A stretch of 42,236 bases of DNA from a virus. The position numbers and the translations under genes are program-made. The notes beneath the pieces are model-generated. The model was not told the DNA's origin. It saw only the letters and a list, made by a program, of their open reading frames with translations, and ran no database searches. Location of the stretch: positions 1 through 42,236 of IMG/VR virus record IMGVR_UViG_3300046513_000319, one strand, 5' to 3'. Positions within the stretch are counted from its first letter, which is position 1. Each line of letters opens with the position of its first letter. This document shows, in pieces, positions 26,080 to 33,148 of the stretch.

Positions 26080-26452
26080 GCAGGCCTCCTGCCATCGTTT
26101 CCGCCTGCGCCCGCATCGCCAGCGCGCCGTCCAGGGCGTCACGCAGCCGGATCGCATCCTCTTCGCTCAGCACGGCCATGCCGTCGGGCGTTGCCAGCAG
26201 CACTTCGCGCGCGGCGGGGCGAAGCACGCCCATGATCCCGCCGGGATAGGCCCAGGACTTGCGGCGCGGCCACGCGCGCGACGCCCGGGTCATCTCCATC
26301 ACCTCGCAGTCCGCGCACCCGGCGCAGAATGTCATCCACCCCTGCCCGGCCACGAACAGCGCATCCCAGCCGGCCGGGAGGCATGGCACATCGACGCCGT
26401 CCGCCTGCGCGCCACAGGCGCAGCAGTGAAGCGTGCCTTCGGCCCAGCTCAT
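26066..26452 (-). CDS. Cys-rich early protein, possible zinc ribbon, 128 aa
   Basis: ATG 26452 overlaps the upstream stop (ATGA 26449-26452). Paired cysteines (LHCCACGAQ near residue 10, then FCAGCADCEV near 45) suggest a zinc-binding knuckle. The C-terminal part is an acidic helix (LSEEDAIRLRDALDGALAM). The function is unknown; zinc ribbons of this type in early phage operons may bind DNA or RNA polymerase. Confidence 0.6.
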   Translation of the reverse strand: MSWAEGTLHCCACGAQADGVDVPCLPAGWDALFVAGQGWMTFCAGCADCEVMEMTRASRAWPRRKSWAYPGGIMGVLRPAAREVLLATPDGMAVLSEEDAIRLRDALDGALAMRAQAETMAGGLHAAG

Positions 26453-26676
26453 GCTCCACACCGTTCGGGATGCACCCGCCGAAGCGCGGAAAGCAGGTTG
26501 ATCGAACCTTGCCGCGACGCGCGGTCGAAATCGGACAGGCCGCCGCGCACGCGCAGCCGCGCCACCGTGCATTCGACGGTCGAGCGCGCATAGCCAGTCT
26601 TGGCCACGATCTGGTCGATGGTTCCGCCGGTATCGACAAGATCCATGATGATCGTTTCATAGCTGTGATCGCTCAT
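26449..26676 (-). CDS. Small HTH protein, 75 aa
   Basis: ATG 26676 overlaps the upstream stop (ATGA). The pattern TIDQIVAKTGYARSTVECTV followed by ARLRVRGGLSDFD is a compact helix-turn-helix of the MarR/winged or sigma-region-4 style, close to minimal size for a DNA-binding phage regulator. It is one of four predicted regulators in the first 2 kb of the early operon. Confidence 0.65.
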   Translation of the reverse strand: MSDHSYETIIMDLVDTGGTIDQIVAKTGYARSTVECTVARLRVRGGLSDFDRASRQGSINLLSALRRVHPERCGA

Positions 26677-26810
26677 TTCCAAGGCCCCCGGCCAATGGCG
26701 GTGAGCGCGATCCATCCGAAGAAAGCGAGCACCGCGACCAGGATGACTGCAGGCGCACCTATTCCGATGGCGAGCGTCCACAAAAGCCATCCTGGAAGGG
26801 AGATCGTCAT
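26673..26810 (-). CDS. Single-span membrane peptide, 45 aa
   Basis: ATG 26810 and the stop at 26673 both overlap neighbouring genes by 4 bases (ATGA). The sequence is almost entirely one hydrophobic helix (LLWTLAIGIGAPAVILVAVL, then AFFGWIALTAIG) with a short polar end. Double translational coupling argues that it is a real gene despite its size. The role is unknown; early membrane peptides often alter superinfection or host envelope functions. Confidence 0.6.
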   Translation of the reverse strand: MTISLPGWLLWTLAIGIGAPAVILVAVLAFFGWIALTAIGRGPWK

Positions 26811-27325
26811 AGCGGCGCCCTCACCGTCTTCTGCCCGGTGGCGACGATCGTAACCACGCGGCGCTCGCATGGGCTGGGCTCCTCGACGATGATCTGGCCC
26901 ATCCGCACCAGGCGGCGGACGCGGTAGCTTGCCGCCGTTGCGCCGGAGAGGCCGGCGAGCGCCGCCAGCTCGGCATTGGTCGGGCACGGCCTGCCGGATG
27001 CGGCGGCATGGCGCAGTGTGCGCAGGATCACCGTCTCCGCCGAACGGCGCACCACCTTCTTCGCGCGAAATCGGCCGCGGTTGATCGCCGGCGCGCGGCG
27101 CTGGTCAAGCGCGGAGAGCGGTGCGTTGCGCCGTTCGGCAATGAATCGGAACCCCTGCCCCTCGCGCTTCGACGTCAGGCTGACCAGCCCGGCCTCATGC
27201 AGCGCGCGGGCGATGCCGGCGATCTCCGGCGCGGGCGAGGATGCCCCGGCGCAATAGGCGACGCTTTCGCCAGGGACGGCGCGCTCCACCCAGTGGCGCA
27301 TTTGATCGGGCGAGATCATACGCAT
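26807..27325 (-). CDS. Winged-helix/HTH early protein, 172 aa
   Basis: ATG 27325 overlaps the upstream stop by one base. The first half (ERAVPGESVAYCAGASSP, IAGIARALHEAGLVSL) and the second half (TNAELAALAGLSGATAASY, RVRRLVRMGQIIVEE) both look like winged helices, so the protein may hold two HTH units joined by an Arg/Lys-rich stretch. It is probably a DNA-binding regulator or replication-initiation accessory. The family is not certain. Confidence 0.65.
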   Translation of the reverse strand: MRMISPDQMRHWVERAVPGESVAYCAGASSPAPEIAGIARALHEAGLVSLTSKREGQGFRFIAERRNAPLSALDQRRAPAINRGRFRAKKVVRRSAETVILRTLRHAAASGRPCPTNAELAALAGLSGATAASYRVRRLVRMGQIIVEEPSPCERRVVTIVATGQKTVRAPL

Positions 27326-27507
27326 CACCGCGGCCTCTGGAAGACATAGGGCCAGATGATGACGGTGATGATCGCGACGGCAAACGGATGCTGGACTGGA
27401 TAATTCTGGCGCCGCGCCTCGAAGAAACACCATAGCGCCACGAGCTGGCCGACGATCACATAGCCCAGCAGGAAGACGAGGACCCCCGTCGCCAATGCCT
27501 CGGTCAT
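27325..27507 (-). CDS. Two-span membrane protein, 60 aa
   Basis: ATG 27507 overlaps the upstream stop (ATGA 27504-27507), and the stop overlaps the next ATG by one base. Two hydrophobic helices (VLVFLLGYVIVGQLVALWCF and FAVAIITVIIWPYVF) flank a short basic loop (EARRQNYPVQ). No family is recognised. Its place early in the left operon fits a small inner-membrane host-takeover or exclusion protein. Confidence 0.65.
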   Translation of the reverse strand: MTEALATGVLVFLLGYVIVGQLVALWCFFEARRQNYPVQHPFAVAIITVIIWPYVFQRPR

Positions 27508-27992
27508 ATCCCCTCCCCCACTGCATCCAGTTCCGCCAGCAACGTGGCCGCGATCTCCAGCAACTGCTGCGCGTCAGCGCGCAGACCGCTTGCGTTCACG
27601 TCGCGGGCGCAGAGGCCGCCGTCGGCCATGCCCTTGCCGATCTTCGCGACGATCTCCCCCGCCTCCATGGTCAGCGCGCCGCAATGGTCCCACCAGTGGC
27701 CTGATCCGGCGCGCGCCTCTGGCAGGACATGCAGGCCGTATCCCTGCAGGCGGGCCATGGTGCGGGCGATGAATGGGTGGCCATCGACATGGGCGCCGAT
27801 TGAATCGATGGTGTGGGCGTCGCGCAGCGTCAGGCTGTCGGTGTCGTTGGCCGACGCGCAGCGCTGCAACTGGCTCCGCCCCGCCCGTGTCTCGAGCGCG
27901 CAGTCGATCTGCCCGCCCGCCGCCGCGATCGCGCGCCGCACCGCCAGCTTCTGCGTCTGCTCCTCACTCGACAATGTCGCCCCCGCGCCCAT
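27504..27992 (-). CDS. CII/Phage_CP76-like regulatory protein
   Basis: The protein has 162 residues. The N-terminal 70 residues (LAVRRAIAAAGGQIDCALE, RAGRSQLQRCASANDTDSL, TLRDAHTIDSIGAHVDGHPF) have the layout of the Phage_CP76/CII-type regulators of alphaproteobacterial phages: a helix, a degenerate HTH, then a helix that reads like IDxIGAHVDGxPFI. The C-terminal 80 residues are helical and may oligomerise. It is the second gene of the early operon, where phages carry a CII-type lysogeny activator. The role in the lysis-lysogeny choice is inferred. Confidence 0.65.
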   Translation of the reverse strand: MGAGATLSSEEQTQKLAVRRAIAAAGGQIDCALETRAGRSQLQRCASANDTDSLTLRDAHTIDSIGAHVDGHPFIARTMARLQGYGLHVLPEARAGSGHWWDHCGALTMEAGEIVAKIGKGMADGGLCARDVNASGLRADAQQLLEIAATLLAELDAVGEGI

Positions 27993-28023
27993 GGTCAGCG
28001 CGCCCCTCTTGACCGCGCCGCCA

Positions 28024-28434
28024 TCATGCGGCGTCCCGGTTCACGGGTGCGCCGTGAATGGCGCGATCGATACGGTCGCACGCGGCGTCACGCTGGCCCG
28101 GGGGGCATTCAGTGGCGAGATTGCCCGGTGACAGGTCAGGCGCGGCGACGGAAAGGTGATAGCCATGTGGCAGCGATTCAATGACACGGCGTGCCGCGAT
28201 CGGCATGCCCTCATCCCCCCAGTTGGCTGGATCAGCCAGCCACGCCATCATCCGCGAATAATTGCGCACGGTGAAGTCTCGGCCGTTGCGTACCCGCACG
28301 AAAAATTGCGAGCTGGAAAGAACCCGGTCCCCAAGCGCGGTAAGTGCGCGGCCGGACTGAGTCGCCCACATCTCCGCGACGACAAGCATCGGGTCGATCA
28401 GTATCTCGGCAGGATTGTCGTCGGCTGTCTGCAT
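28024..28434 (-). CDS. Cro-like early regulator, divergent from the repressor
   Basis: The product has 136 residues from ATG 28434; GTG 28443 is in frame but lies in the -10 element. The middle (MWATQSGRALTALGDRVLS, then FFVRVRNGRDFTVRNYSRMM and AWLADPANW) matches a frequent alphaproteobacterial phage regulator family with a HTH in place of Cro. It is the first gene of the early operon, transcribed away from ci. A TTGACA/CATAAG promoter puts the transcript start at about 28436, so the mRNA has almost no leader. A palindromic operator overlaps the promoter, so repression by CI is expected. Confidence 0.7.
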   Translation of the reverse strand: MQTADDNPAEILIDPMLVVAEMWATQSGRALTALGDRVLSSSQFFVRVRNGRDFTVRNYSRMMAWLADPANWGDEGMPIAARRVIESLPHGYHLSVAAPDLSPGNLATECPPGQRDAACDRIDRAIHGAPVNRDAA

Positions 28435-28435
28435 G

Positions 28436-28453
28436 AGCGTCACTTATGACGCT
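28436..28453. promoter_or_regulatory. Palindromic operator, left (CGTCA-N4-TGACG)
   Basis: AGCGTCACTTATGACGCT is an 18-bp inverted repeat with 7-bp arms. Its core CGTCAC-WW-ATGACG recurs at 30425-30442 in front of the rightward operon. It covers the -10 element and start of the leftward early promoter. Additional half-sites GCGTCA (28458-28463) and TGACGG (28492-28497) lie between the two divergent genes. Confidence 0.75.
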
Positions 28454-28470
28454 TTTAGCGTCACTGTCAA
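28443..28470 (-). promoter_or_regulatory. Leftward early promoter
   Basis: On the minus strand there is a perfect -35 TTGACA (28465-28470), a 16-base spacer and -10 CATAAG (28443-28448). The expected start is about 28436, two bases before the ATG of the Cro-like gene, so the message would be leaderless or nearly so. The operator overlaps the -10 element. Confidence 0.7.
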
Positions 28471-28523
28471 CCGTCGCAGATGGCGATAGCGTGACGGACC
28501 CCTTATGCCCCATCCATATCGGT

Positions 28524-29285
28524 ATGAATTCTGTGCTCGCTCAACGTGTTCGACAGCGCCTCGATGCGCTGAACCGGTCCGCCTCCTCCGTCTCGAAGAA
28601 GGCCACTGGTAACGTCGATGCCATCCGCCGCATCTTTGCCGGCCACGTCCCGAACGGCGAGCGGCTGGATCTCATCGCCGCGGAGCTTGGCACGACCGCA
28701 GCTTGGTTGTTAGGACGCGATGCCGAGTCGTCGACCAAACCGCTCAGTCCGGCCCAGGGCTATATGCCGCCGCCTGATGGCGACGCGCATGAGTTGGAGG
28801 ATGATCGTCTTGCCTACATACCGCGGCGCATGCCCAAGGACGTGCCGGTGCTCGGCACCGCAATGGGCAGCACGATGGACTTCCGGCAGGACGGCCGGTC
28901 CGAAATCGTCGAAATGATGGAGATTGACGAAGGCGATGTGATCGATTGGGTTCGCCGACCTGCCGGCCTGGCTGGGCGCAAGGATGTTTATGCCATCTAT
29001 CACACCGGGATTAGCATGACGCCGCGCTTCTTCCCTGGCGGCCTGTCATTCGTTGATGGCCGCCGCGCGCCGAATATCGGCGACGCGGTGGTAGCACAGA
29101 TCGCGCGCCCCGACGCGGACGGAGATCCGCGGGTCTATTCGGTGCTGGTCAAAACACTGGTGAAAAGGACCGCCGAATATATCGAGTTCGAGCAATATGA
29201 ACCGCGCCTGCGCTTCACCGTCCCCACCGCACAGGTTAAGCGGATGCACCGCATCATGGAAAACAACGACCTTTACGGAATCTGA
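28524..29285 (+). CDS. CI-type repressor with LexA/S24 C-terminal domain
   Basis: The product has 253 residues from ATG 28524. A reading from 28446 adds 26 residues that cover the operator, so it was rejected. The N-terminal HTH region (VLAQRVRQRLDALNRSA, VDAIRRIFAGHVPNGERLDL, IAAELGTTAAWLLG) is of the XRE type. The C-terminal S24 domain has a catalytic-like Ser164 in GISMTP and Lys210 in YSVLVKTLVK, and the possible self-cleavage loop is VPVLGTAMGS (108-116). It should maintain lysogeny by binding the CGTCA-N4-TGACG operators at 28436 and 30425 and be inactivated by RecA-assisted cleavage. The missing Ala-Gly in the usual form makes cleavage less certain. No clear promoter was identified. 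Confidence 0.88.
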   Translation: MNSVLAQRVRQRLDALNRSASSVSKKATGNVDAIRRIFAGHVPNGERLDLIAAELGTTAAWLLGRDAESSTKPLSPAQGYMPPPDGDAHELEDDRLAYIPRRMPKDVPVLGTAMGSTMDFRQDGRSEIVEMMEIDEGDVIDWVRRPAGLAGRKDVYAIYHTGISMTPRFFPGGLSFVDGRRAPNIGDAVVAQIARPDADGDPRVYSVLVKTLVKRTAEYIEFEQYEPRLRFTVPTAQVKRMHRIMENNDLYGI

Positions 29286-30329
29286 TCATTCGGGGAATGG
29301 CGCACCGTCATGATGGATGACGCGCGAGGCGAGGATTGCGACGCTCAGGTCCCGCGGATAGAGAAAACGGACGGGCTTACCGGTCGATTTGCGCACCTCG
29401 ATCCCGTCATTGAACAGGTCGAGGTCAACGATCGACGCGCGGCTGATCGCGATCGTCTTGTTGGGGCCAGCCCAGATGAGCCGCTTGTTGGTCAGGACTA
29501 GGTCGCCTTGACCGAAGCTGTGCGTATATTCCTCCTGCTCCCGCTGGACGCGGATCGACCCGGCGCGCAGGCTGACTCCCTTGATGATCCGGACGCTGCT
29601 CGTGACGCCGCCATAATTGATGCGGACGGTTCGCGTGCGGATTTCCACCGCCTCCGCGAAGACATGGACGTGACAAACCTCATTCTTCTGCAGGATCAGC
29701 GGAGCGGCCACAACCGGTAGTGGGCCATGCTCCACCGCGTGACGGCGACGGGCCTCCGCCAACAGCGCGGCGCTCTCGCCCAGATTGAGCGTCCCGACGC
29801 CCAGGCGCGTCGACAGCGCGGTCAGCGCAGCGTCCTCAGCGGGAGAAACCTTGCCGTCCTCCAGCATCGCGGCCACCTGTCGCTCCAAATGCGTTCGCGC
29901 GACATCACCGATCACCGCTCCGGCCTCCCCGCCCCTCGCGCCGATCCTGGCGCATAACACCTCCATGTCCTCACTGACATACGCTCGACCGCCCGCGATC
30001 TGGAAATCGTAAAAGGTGCGGATGAACCGCTCACGCTGGCGCGCGGCGGCGGCCCGAACGGCGGGCGAGTCGAGCGTGAGACGTTCCGCAACCGTCAATG
30101 CCTGCGCAGACACCGCAGCGATCTCCTCCGGTCCGGCCGCCGCGATCCTGTCCAGCAACGCCCCGCCCATCAGAGCGGCGGCGCGGCCGCGCCTCATGCC
30201 GAAGGCATCGCGCAACTCTGCAAGCCGGTCCGTGTTCATTACGTCCAGCTCGCCCAGCGCCGCGGACATAAAGCCATCTTCGTCCGTCCCGCCGACGGCG
30301 CTTCGAACCATCTTCAATAGTGCGCGCAT
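29286..30329 (-). CDS. TerB-like plus PH-like domain protein, candidate lysogenic conversion gene
   Basis: The protein has 347 residues. ATG 30329 has GGGGGAAAGG just upstream; a longer reading uses TTG and was rejected. It ends one base after the ci stop, tail to tail. The N-terminal part (residues 30-200) is helical, with a TerB/TerY-like acidic motif LEDGKVSPAEDAALTAL near 180. The C-terminal part (FGQGDLVLTNKRLIWAGP, TIAISRASIVDLDLFNDGIE) is a bacterial PH-like (bPH/GRAM) domain. Such proteins bind membranes or ions, and some relate to stress or defence. Its place between ci and the rightward operon is typical of genes expressed in lysogens. Confidence 0.7.
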   Translation of the reverse strand: MRALLKMVRSAVGGTDEDGFMSAALGELDVMNTDRLAELRDAFGMRRGRAAALMGGALLDRIAAAGPEEIAAVSAQALTVAERLTLDSPAVRAAAARQRERFIRTFYDFQIAGGRAYVSEDMEVLCARIGARGGEAGAVIGDVARTHLERQVAAMLEDGKVSPAEDAALTALSTRLGVGTLNLGESAALLAEARRRHAVEHGPLPVVAAPLILQKNEVCHVHVFAEAVEIRTRTVRINYGGVTSSVRIIKGVSLRAGSIRVQREQEEYTHSFGQGDLVLTNKRLIWAGPNKTIAISRASIVDLDLFNDGIEVRKSTGKPVRFLYPRDLSVAILASRVIHHDGAPFPE

Positions 30330-30395
30330 CGCCTTTCCCCCGGCGACAGCATTCCGGCGAATCCTTCCCAAATCAAGGCGTCACGGTGGCGACGC

Positions 30396-30424
30396 TTGAC
30401 GCGTCATATGTAACGCACTATTCA
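30396..30424 (+). promoter_or_regulatory. Candidate rightward promoter
   Basis: TTGACG at 30396-30401 (inside the palindrome TGACGCGTCA, 30397-30406) is followed after 17 bases by a weak -10, TATTCA (30419-30424). The operator at 30425-30442 lies over the start of transcription. The -35 is good and the -10 is poor, so the placement is tentative. Confidence 0.45.
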
Positions 30425-30442
30425 TCCGTCACAAATGACGGA
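30425..30442. promoter_or_regulatory. Palindromic operator, right (CGTCA-N4-TGACG)
   Basis: TCCGTCACAAATGACGGA is an 18-bp inverted repeat with 7-bp arms and the same 14-bp core type (CGTCAC-WW-ATGACG) as the left operator. It ends inside the GGAGGT ribosome-binding site of the first rightward gene, so a bound repressor would block that gene. A half-site GCGTCA is also present at 30378-30383. Confidence 0.75.
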
Positions 30443-30449
30443 GGTCTCC

Positions 30450-30875
30450 ATGCTCAAAGTCCCTACCGAATTCCCCATGCCCGGAAGCGAGGCGCTGTAC
30501 CGCGCGCCCTTCCACGGCGATGAAGTCAAGGTCCGCATCGTCAGCATCGACGGTAGCGGCCGCCCCCTGATCCTGGGCAAGGGCGTCAACTGCCGTGTCG
30601 AGATGCACCGGCTGCGCGCCTATGCAGAGCCGCGCGCCGCGATCGACCTGTGGGCGGACAAGCGCGTCGCCTCCGTCCTCTACCCCGCATCGACCCGTGC
30701 AGCCGACGCCTGGGCCGACTTCAAGCGCTGGTACCAGTCCATCTATCAGGCGCCCGTCCCGATCGATCACAGCCGCTTCAAGCGCGGCCTGCAGGATCGC
30801 GGCTTCGTGATCCAACGCGGCAAGGTCGGCTTGAGCTGGGCTTTCGCCCTCGCTCCGGAAAGGGCGGCGGCGTGA
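30450..30875 (+). CDS. First gene of rightward operon, 141 aa, unknown
   Basis: ATG 30450 has GGAGGT at 30440-30445, four bases away, sitting in the operator. The protein has a beta-rich N-terminus (ALYRAPFHGDEVKVRIVSID, then SGRPLILGKGVN) and a C-terminal helical part (TRAADAWADFKRWYQSIY). It has no transmembrane segment. The family is unknown. Being the first gene after the operator, it may be an early or lysogenic regulator, but that is not shown by its sequence. Confidence 0.6.
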   Translation: MLKVPTEFPMPGSEALYRAPFHGDEVKVRIVSIDGSGRPLILGKGVNCRVEMHRLRAYAEPRAAIDLWADKRVASVLYPASTRAADAWADFKRWYQSIYQAPVPIDHSRFKRGLQDRGFVIQRGKVGLSWAFALAPERAAA

Positions 30876-31153
30876 TCACCGTCACGCTCCACGCCATCGG
30901 CCTGTGCGTCATCGCCGTCGCGTTCGGCGGCGCGGTCGCTGCCATGGTCGCCACATGGCAGCGGCACGGCGACCAGGCCATCGACGCGCTGTTCTATGCA
31001 GCGCCTGACGAACCGCAAGCCGAACCGCACAGTCCGTCACCGCTGCTGCCGATGGCGGAAAATCCCAATCCGGTGCTGCGTATCCTGGTGCCAGCCACAC
31101 TCGTGGTGCTCGGGGCGGTGATGGTGTCGCTGATCGTGCTGGTCCAGCCATGA
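30872..31153 (+). CDS. Two-span membrane protein, 93 aa
   Basis: GTG 30872 overlaps the upstream stop (GTGA 30872-30875), and the gene's own stop overlaps the next ATG (31150-31153). Two hydrophobic helices are seen (ITVTLHAIGLCVIAVAFGGA and RILVPATLVVLGAVMVSLI), separated by a polar, Pro-rich loop. No known family is apparent. A product in the inner membrane expressed with the integrase operon could act in exclusion. Confidence 0.6.
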   Translation: MITVTLHAIGLCVIAVAFGGAVAAMVATWQRHGDQAIDALFYAAPDEPQAEPHSPSPLLPMAENPNPVLRILVPATLVVLGAVMVSLIVLVQP

Positions 31154-32466
31154 CCGAAGCCCTCGCCAACCTCACGCCCGAACCAGCGGCGGGGGATGTA
31201 ACGCAGGCGGATAGGCGGGCTGCTGCCGCCTTTTACGAGAAGCACTTGGCGCGTGCCGGCGAGGTGCCTGTTGCTGCCGCAATGCGTGCGGGGCACATCG
31301 ACGACAGCCCCCTCATCCAAGCCTTCCGCGACCATCGCCTCGCATCCTCCCCATCCGAGCCTGTTGCGGGGGAGGATCGGCAGAAGCTGTTGGACCGTGC
31401 GGAGCGGGCTTGGCAGCGGTTTTTCTATCCGGCGAGCGACTGTTTCGTGAACGACATAGGCGACAAACACATATCGGTCGATCTGGAGGTGGCGGATTGC
31501 CTGCGCCTTACGCTCGCCCAGCTTGGACGCCATGTCGCGGCGCCAGACGGCGATGTTCCGCTCGCCATCTGTCCAAAATGTGGCGCATCCGGGTGTATGT
31601 GCGATCATGAGCCAAGATGCGGGGCGTGCGAGCGACAGGCGGAGGCCGAGCCGGTGGGGGAGGTGGTGACCAGCGCGCAGTTAATCGCCATGCTGGATGA
31701 TCCTCGCATCGCAAACGCCGTCAACGACAAAGGAGCCTATGGGAAAGCCGTCAATCAGAACGATGCGATGCGACAGGAGTTGGCCCATGTCAGCAATCTG
31801 GTTTCTGATCTTGCTAGAGCCATGCACGTCGATTTGGCGAACGACGATGGAAGTTGGCCTGATCTAGCGGGTCGAATACAGAAACTCACCGCAAACACTC
31901 GCCTCGCATCCTCCCCATCCGAGCCTGTTGCGGGGGAGGTGCCATCCTTCCAACAGCGTGTGCAACCGTGGCTAATGGCCTGCTTCGGCGAAATGATCGC
32001 AGGCGACCGGGAAGAGCGCAATCATCGCTTTCTGGAAGAGGCGCTGGAATTGGTACAGGCGTGCGGCTGCTCAGCGAGTGAAGCGCACCAGCTTGTCGAT
32101 TATGTCTATGGCCGTCCGGTGGGGGAACTGCATCAGGAGATAGGTGGCGTAATGGTCACTCTCGCCGCGCTCTGCCTAGCGAACGACGCTGACATGCACG
32201 CCGCCGGTTGGGTCGAGCTGGATCGCATTTGGTGCAAGGTGGAAGCGATCCGGGCCAAGCAGGCCGCGAAGCCGAAGCATTCTCCTCTGCCTGTCGCATC
32301 CTCCCCTGTTGCCGGGCCGCTTCCTTCCCAGGATACTATCAATATCGCCGCGCGCCGCATGGTTGCGGCGCAGGGGATGGATTGGGATGCCCTCGATGGT
32401 GGCGACCATGGCTATTGGGAAAGCATGGCGCGCACCGCATTCGGTGCAGTCAGCAAAGTGGGATGA
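31150..32466 (+). CDS. Modular Ea22-like protein with a MazG-like NTP pyrophosphohydrolase segment
   Basis: The protein has 438 residues and looks like a chain of short domains joined by linkers: an N-terminal helical part; a module with zinc-like cysteines (CPKCGASGCMCD, RCGACERQ near 140-165); a helical module; a MazG-type all-alpha segment (MIAGDREERNHRFLEEALEL, then SEAHQLVDYVYGRPVGELHQ); and a C-terminal unit (RMVAAQGMDWDALDGGDHG) as in Ea22/Ead-type phage proteins. MazG-like folds hydrolyse NTPs, with the ExxE pair seen in FLEEALELV. The first two linkers (RLASSPSEPVAGE) are encoded by an identical 41-base repeat. Function is not assigned beyond the fold. Confidence 0.65.
   Translation: MTEALANLTPEPAAGDVTQADRRAAAAFYEKHLARAGEVPVAAAMRAGHIDDSPLIQAFRDHRLASSPSEPVAGEDRQKLLDRAERAWQRFFYPASDCFVNDIGDKHISVDLEVADCLRLTLAQLGRHVAAPDGDVPLAICPKCGASGCMCDHEPRCGACERQAEAEPVGEVVTSAQLIAMLDDPRIANAVNDKGAYGKAVNQNDAMRQELAHVSNLVSDLARAMHVDLANDDGSWPDLAGRIQKLTANTRLASSPSEPVAGEVPSFQQRVQPWLMACFGEMIAGDREERNHRFLEEALELVQACGCSASEAHQLVDYVYGRPVGELHQEIGGVMVTLAALCLANDADMHAAGWVELDRIWCKVEAIRAKQAAKPKHSPLPVASSPVAGPLPSQDTINIAARRMVAAQGMDWDALDGGDHGYWESMARTAFGAVSKVG
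31335..31375 (+). repeat. 41-bp direct repeat, copy 1 (linker DNA)
   Basis: Identical over 41 bases to 31899-31939 in the same gene and reading frame, encoding the linker RLASSPSEPVAGE. A shorter related stretch (TCGCATCCTCCCC) occurs at 32294-32306. Identical codons at third positions argue for recent duplication or ongoing recombination between linkers. Confidence 0.85.
31899..31939 (+). repeat. 41-bp direct repeat, copy 2 (linker DNA)
   Basis: Second copy of the repeat at 31335-31375, lying just before the MazG-like module. The 564-base interval is a multiple of three, so recombination between the copies would remove two modules and keep the frame. Confidence 0.85.
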
Positions 32467-32867
32467 AACCCGCCCGCCTCTCTCCGGCCGAAGCAGTCGC
32501 CATCGCGGCGGAGGAGCGCGACCGCCGCTGGAAGGCCTGGTCGGCTGCGGTTGGAGCGGCGGCAGAGGATCAGCGTGAAGCGCTTGTCGCCCGCGCGCTG
32601 CGCGACGAGCTGCTGTGGTTCGAAATTGAAATGTGGGCGCGCCGCCTCGCGAGCGATCCGGAAGGCCACGCCCATGGCTGGCCGCGTCACTTGCGCGAAG
32701 CTCTGAAGAGCGCCACCCTGACCGCCAACGTCGCGCGCCAACATGCTCTTGCTGGCAAGCTGCCGGAGGCCAAGGCCCTCGATCTAATCCACCTGTGCAA
32801 CTGGCTGGCCGTCACCCGACCGATCCCGTTCCGCGAGATCGTGGCGGAGCGGAGCGCTGCGGCGTGA
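32463..32867 (+). CDS. Helical protein of unknown function, 134 aa
   Basis: ATG 32463 overlaps the upstream stop (ATGA). The product is Ala/Glu/Arg-rich and helical (EAVAIAAEERDRRWKAWSAA, LRDELLWFEIEMWARRLAS, ALDLIHLCNWLAVTRPI) without membrane spans. Its own stop overlaps the GTG of the excisionase-like gene, so the four genes up to the integrase form a coupled operon. I do not recognise a family. Confidence 0.6.
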   Translation: MKPARLSPAEAVAIAAEERDRRWKAWSAAVGAAAEDQREALVARALRDELLWFEIEMWARRLASDPEGHAHGWPRHLREALKSATLTANVARQHALAGKLPEAKALDLIHLCNWLAVTRPIPFREIVAERSAAA

Positions 32868-33148
32868 TACAGCAGGATATCCGCCCGAGCCGCAGCCGCT
32901 GGCCTCGTCTCCTGAAGGAGCCCGACGCCTGCGAATATTTGTCGATCGGCAAATCGACGTTGCGTGACCATGGTCCGCAACCGAAGCACCTCGGCCGCGC
33001 CGTGCTGTACGACATTCGCGATCTGGATCGCTGGGCCGACCGCCTGGGCGACCAACCACTTGAACCCGATGAGCATTTGAAGGAAGCTGCCAGTGTCGAG
33101 GACGCCTATTTCAGGGGACGCGCCCAGCGTGGCAGAGATCGAGCTTGA
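32864..33148 (+). CDS. xis: Excisionase-like / AlpA-MerR-type HTH protein
   Basis: The protein has 94 residues from GTG 32864, which overlaps the upstream stop (GTGA). The segment LKEPDACEYLSIGKSTLRDH followed by LGRAVLYDIRDLDRWADRL is the AlpA/excisionase winged-HTH pattern (helix, turn, short wing with a YDIRDLDRW-type end). It immediately precedes and overlaps the integrase gene, as xis often does. The symbol is given on context plus fold; a role in controlling integrase is the alternative. Confidence 0.7.
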   Translation: MIQQDIRPSRSRWPRLLKEPDACEYLSIGKSTLRDHGPQPKHLGRAVLYDIRDLDRWADRLGDQPLEPDEHLKEAASVEDAYFRGRAQRGRDRA

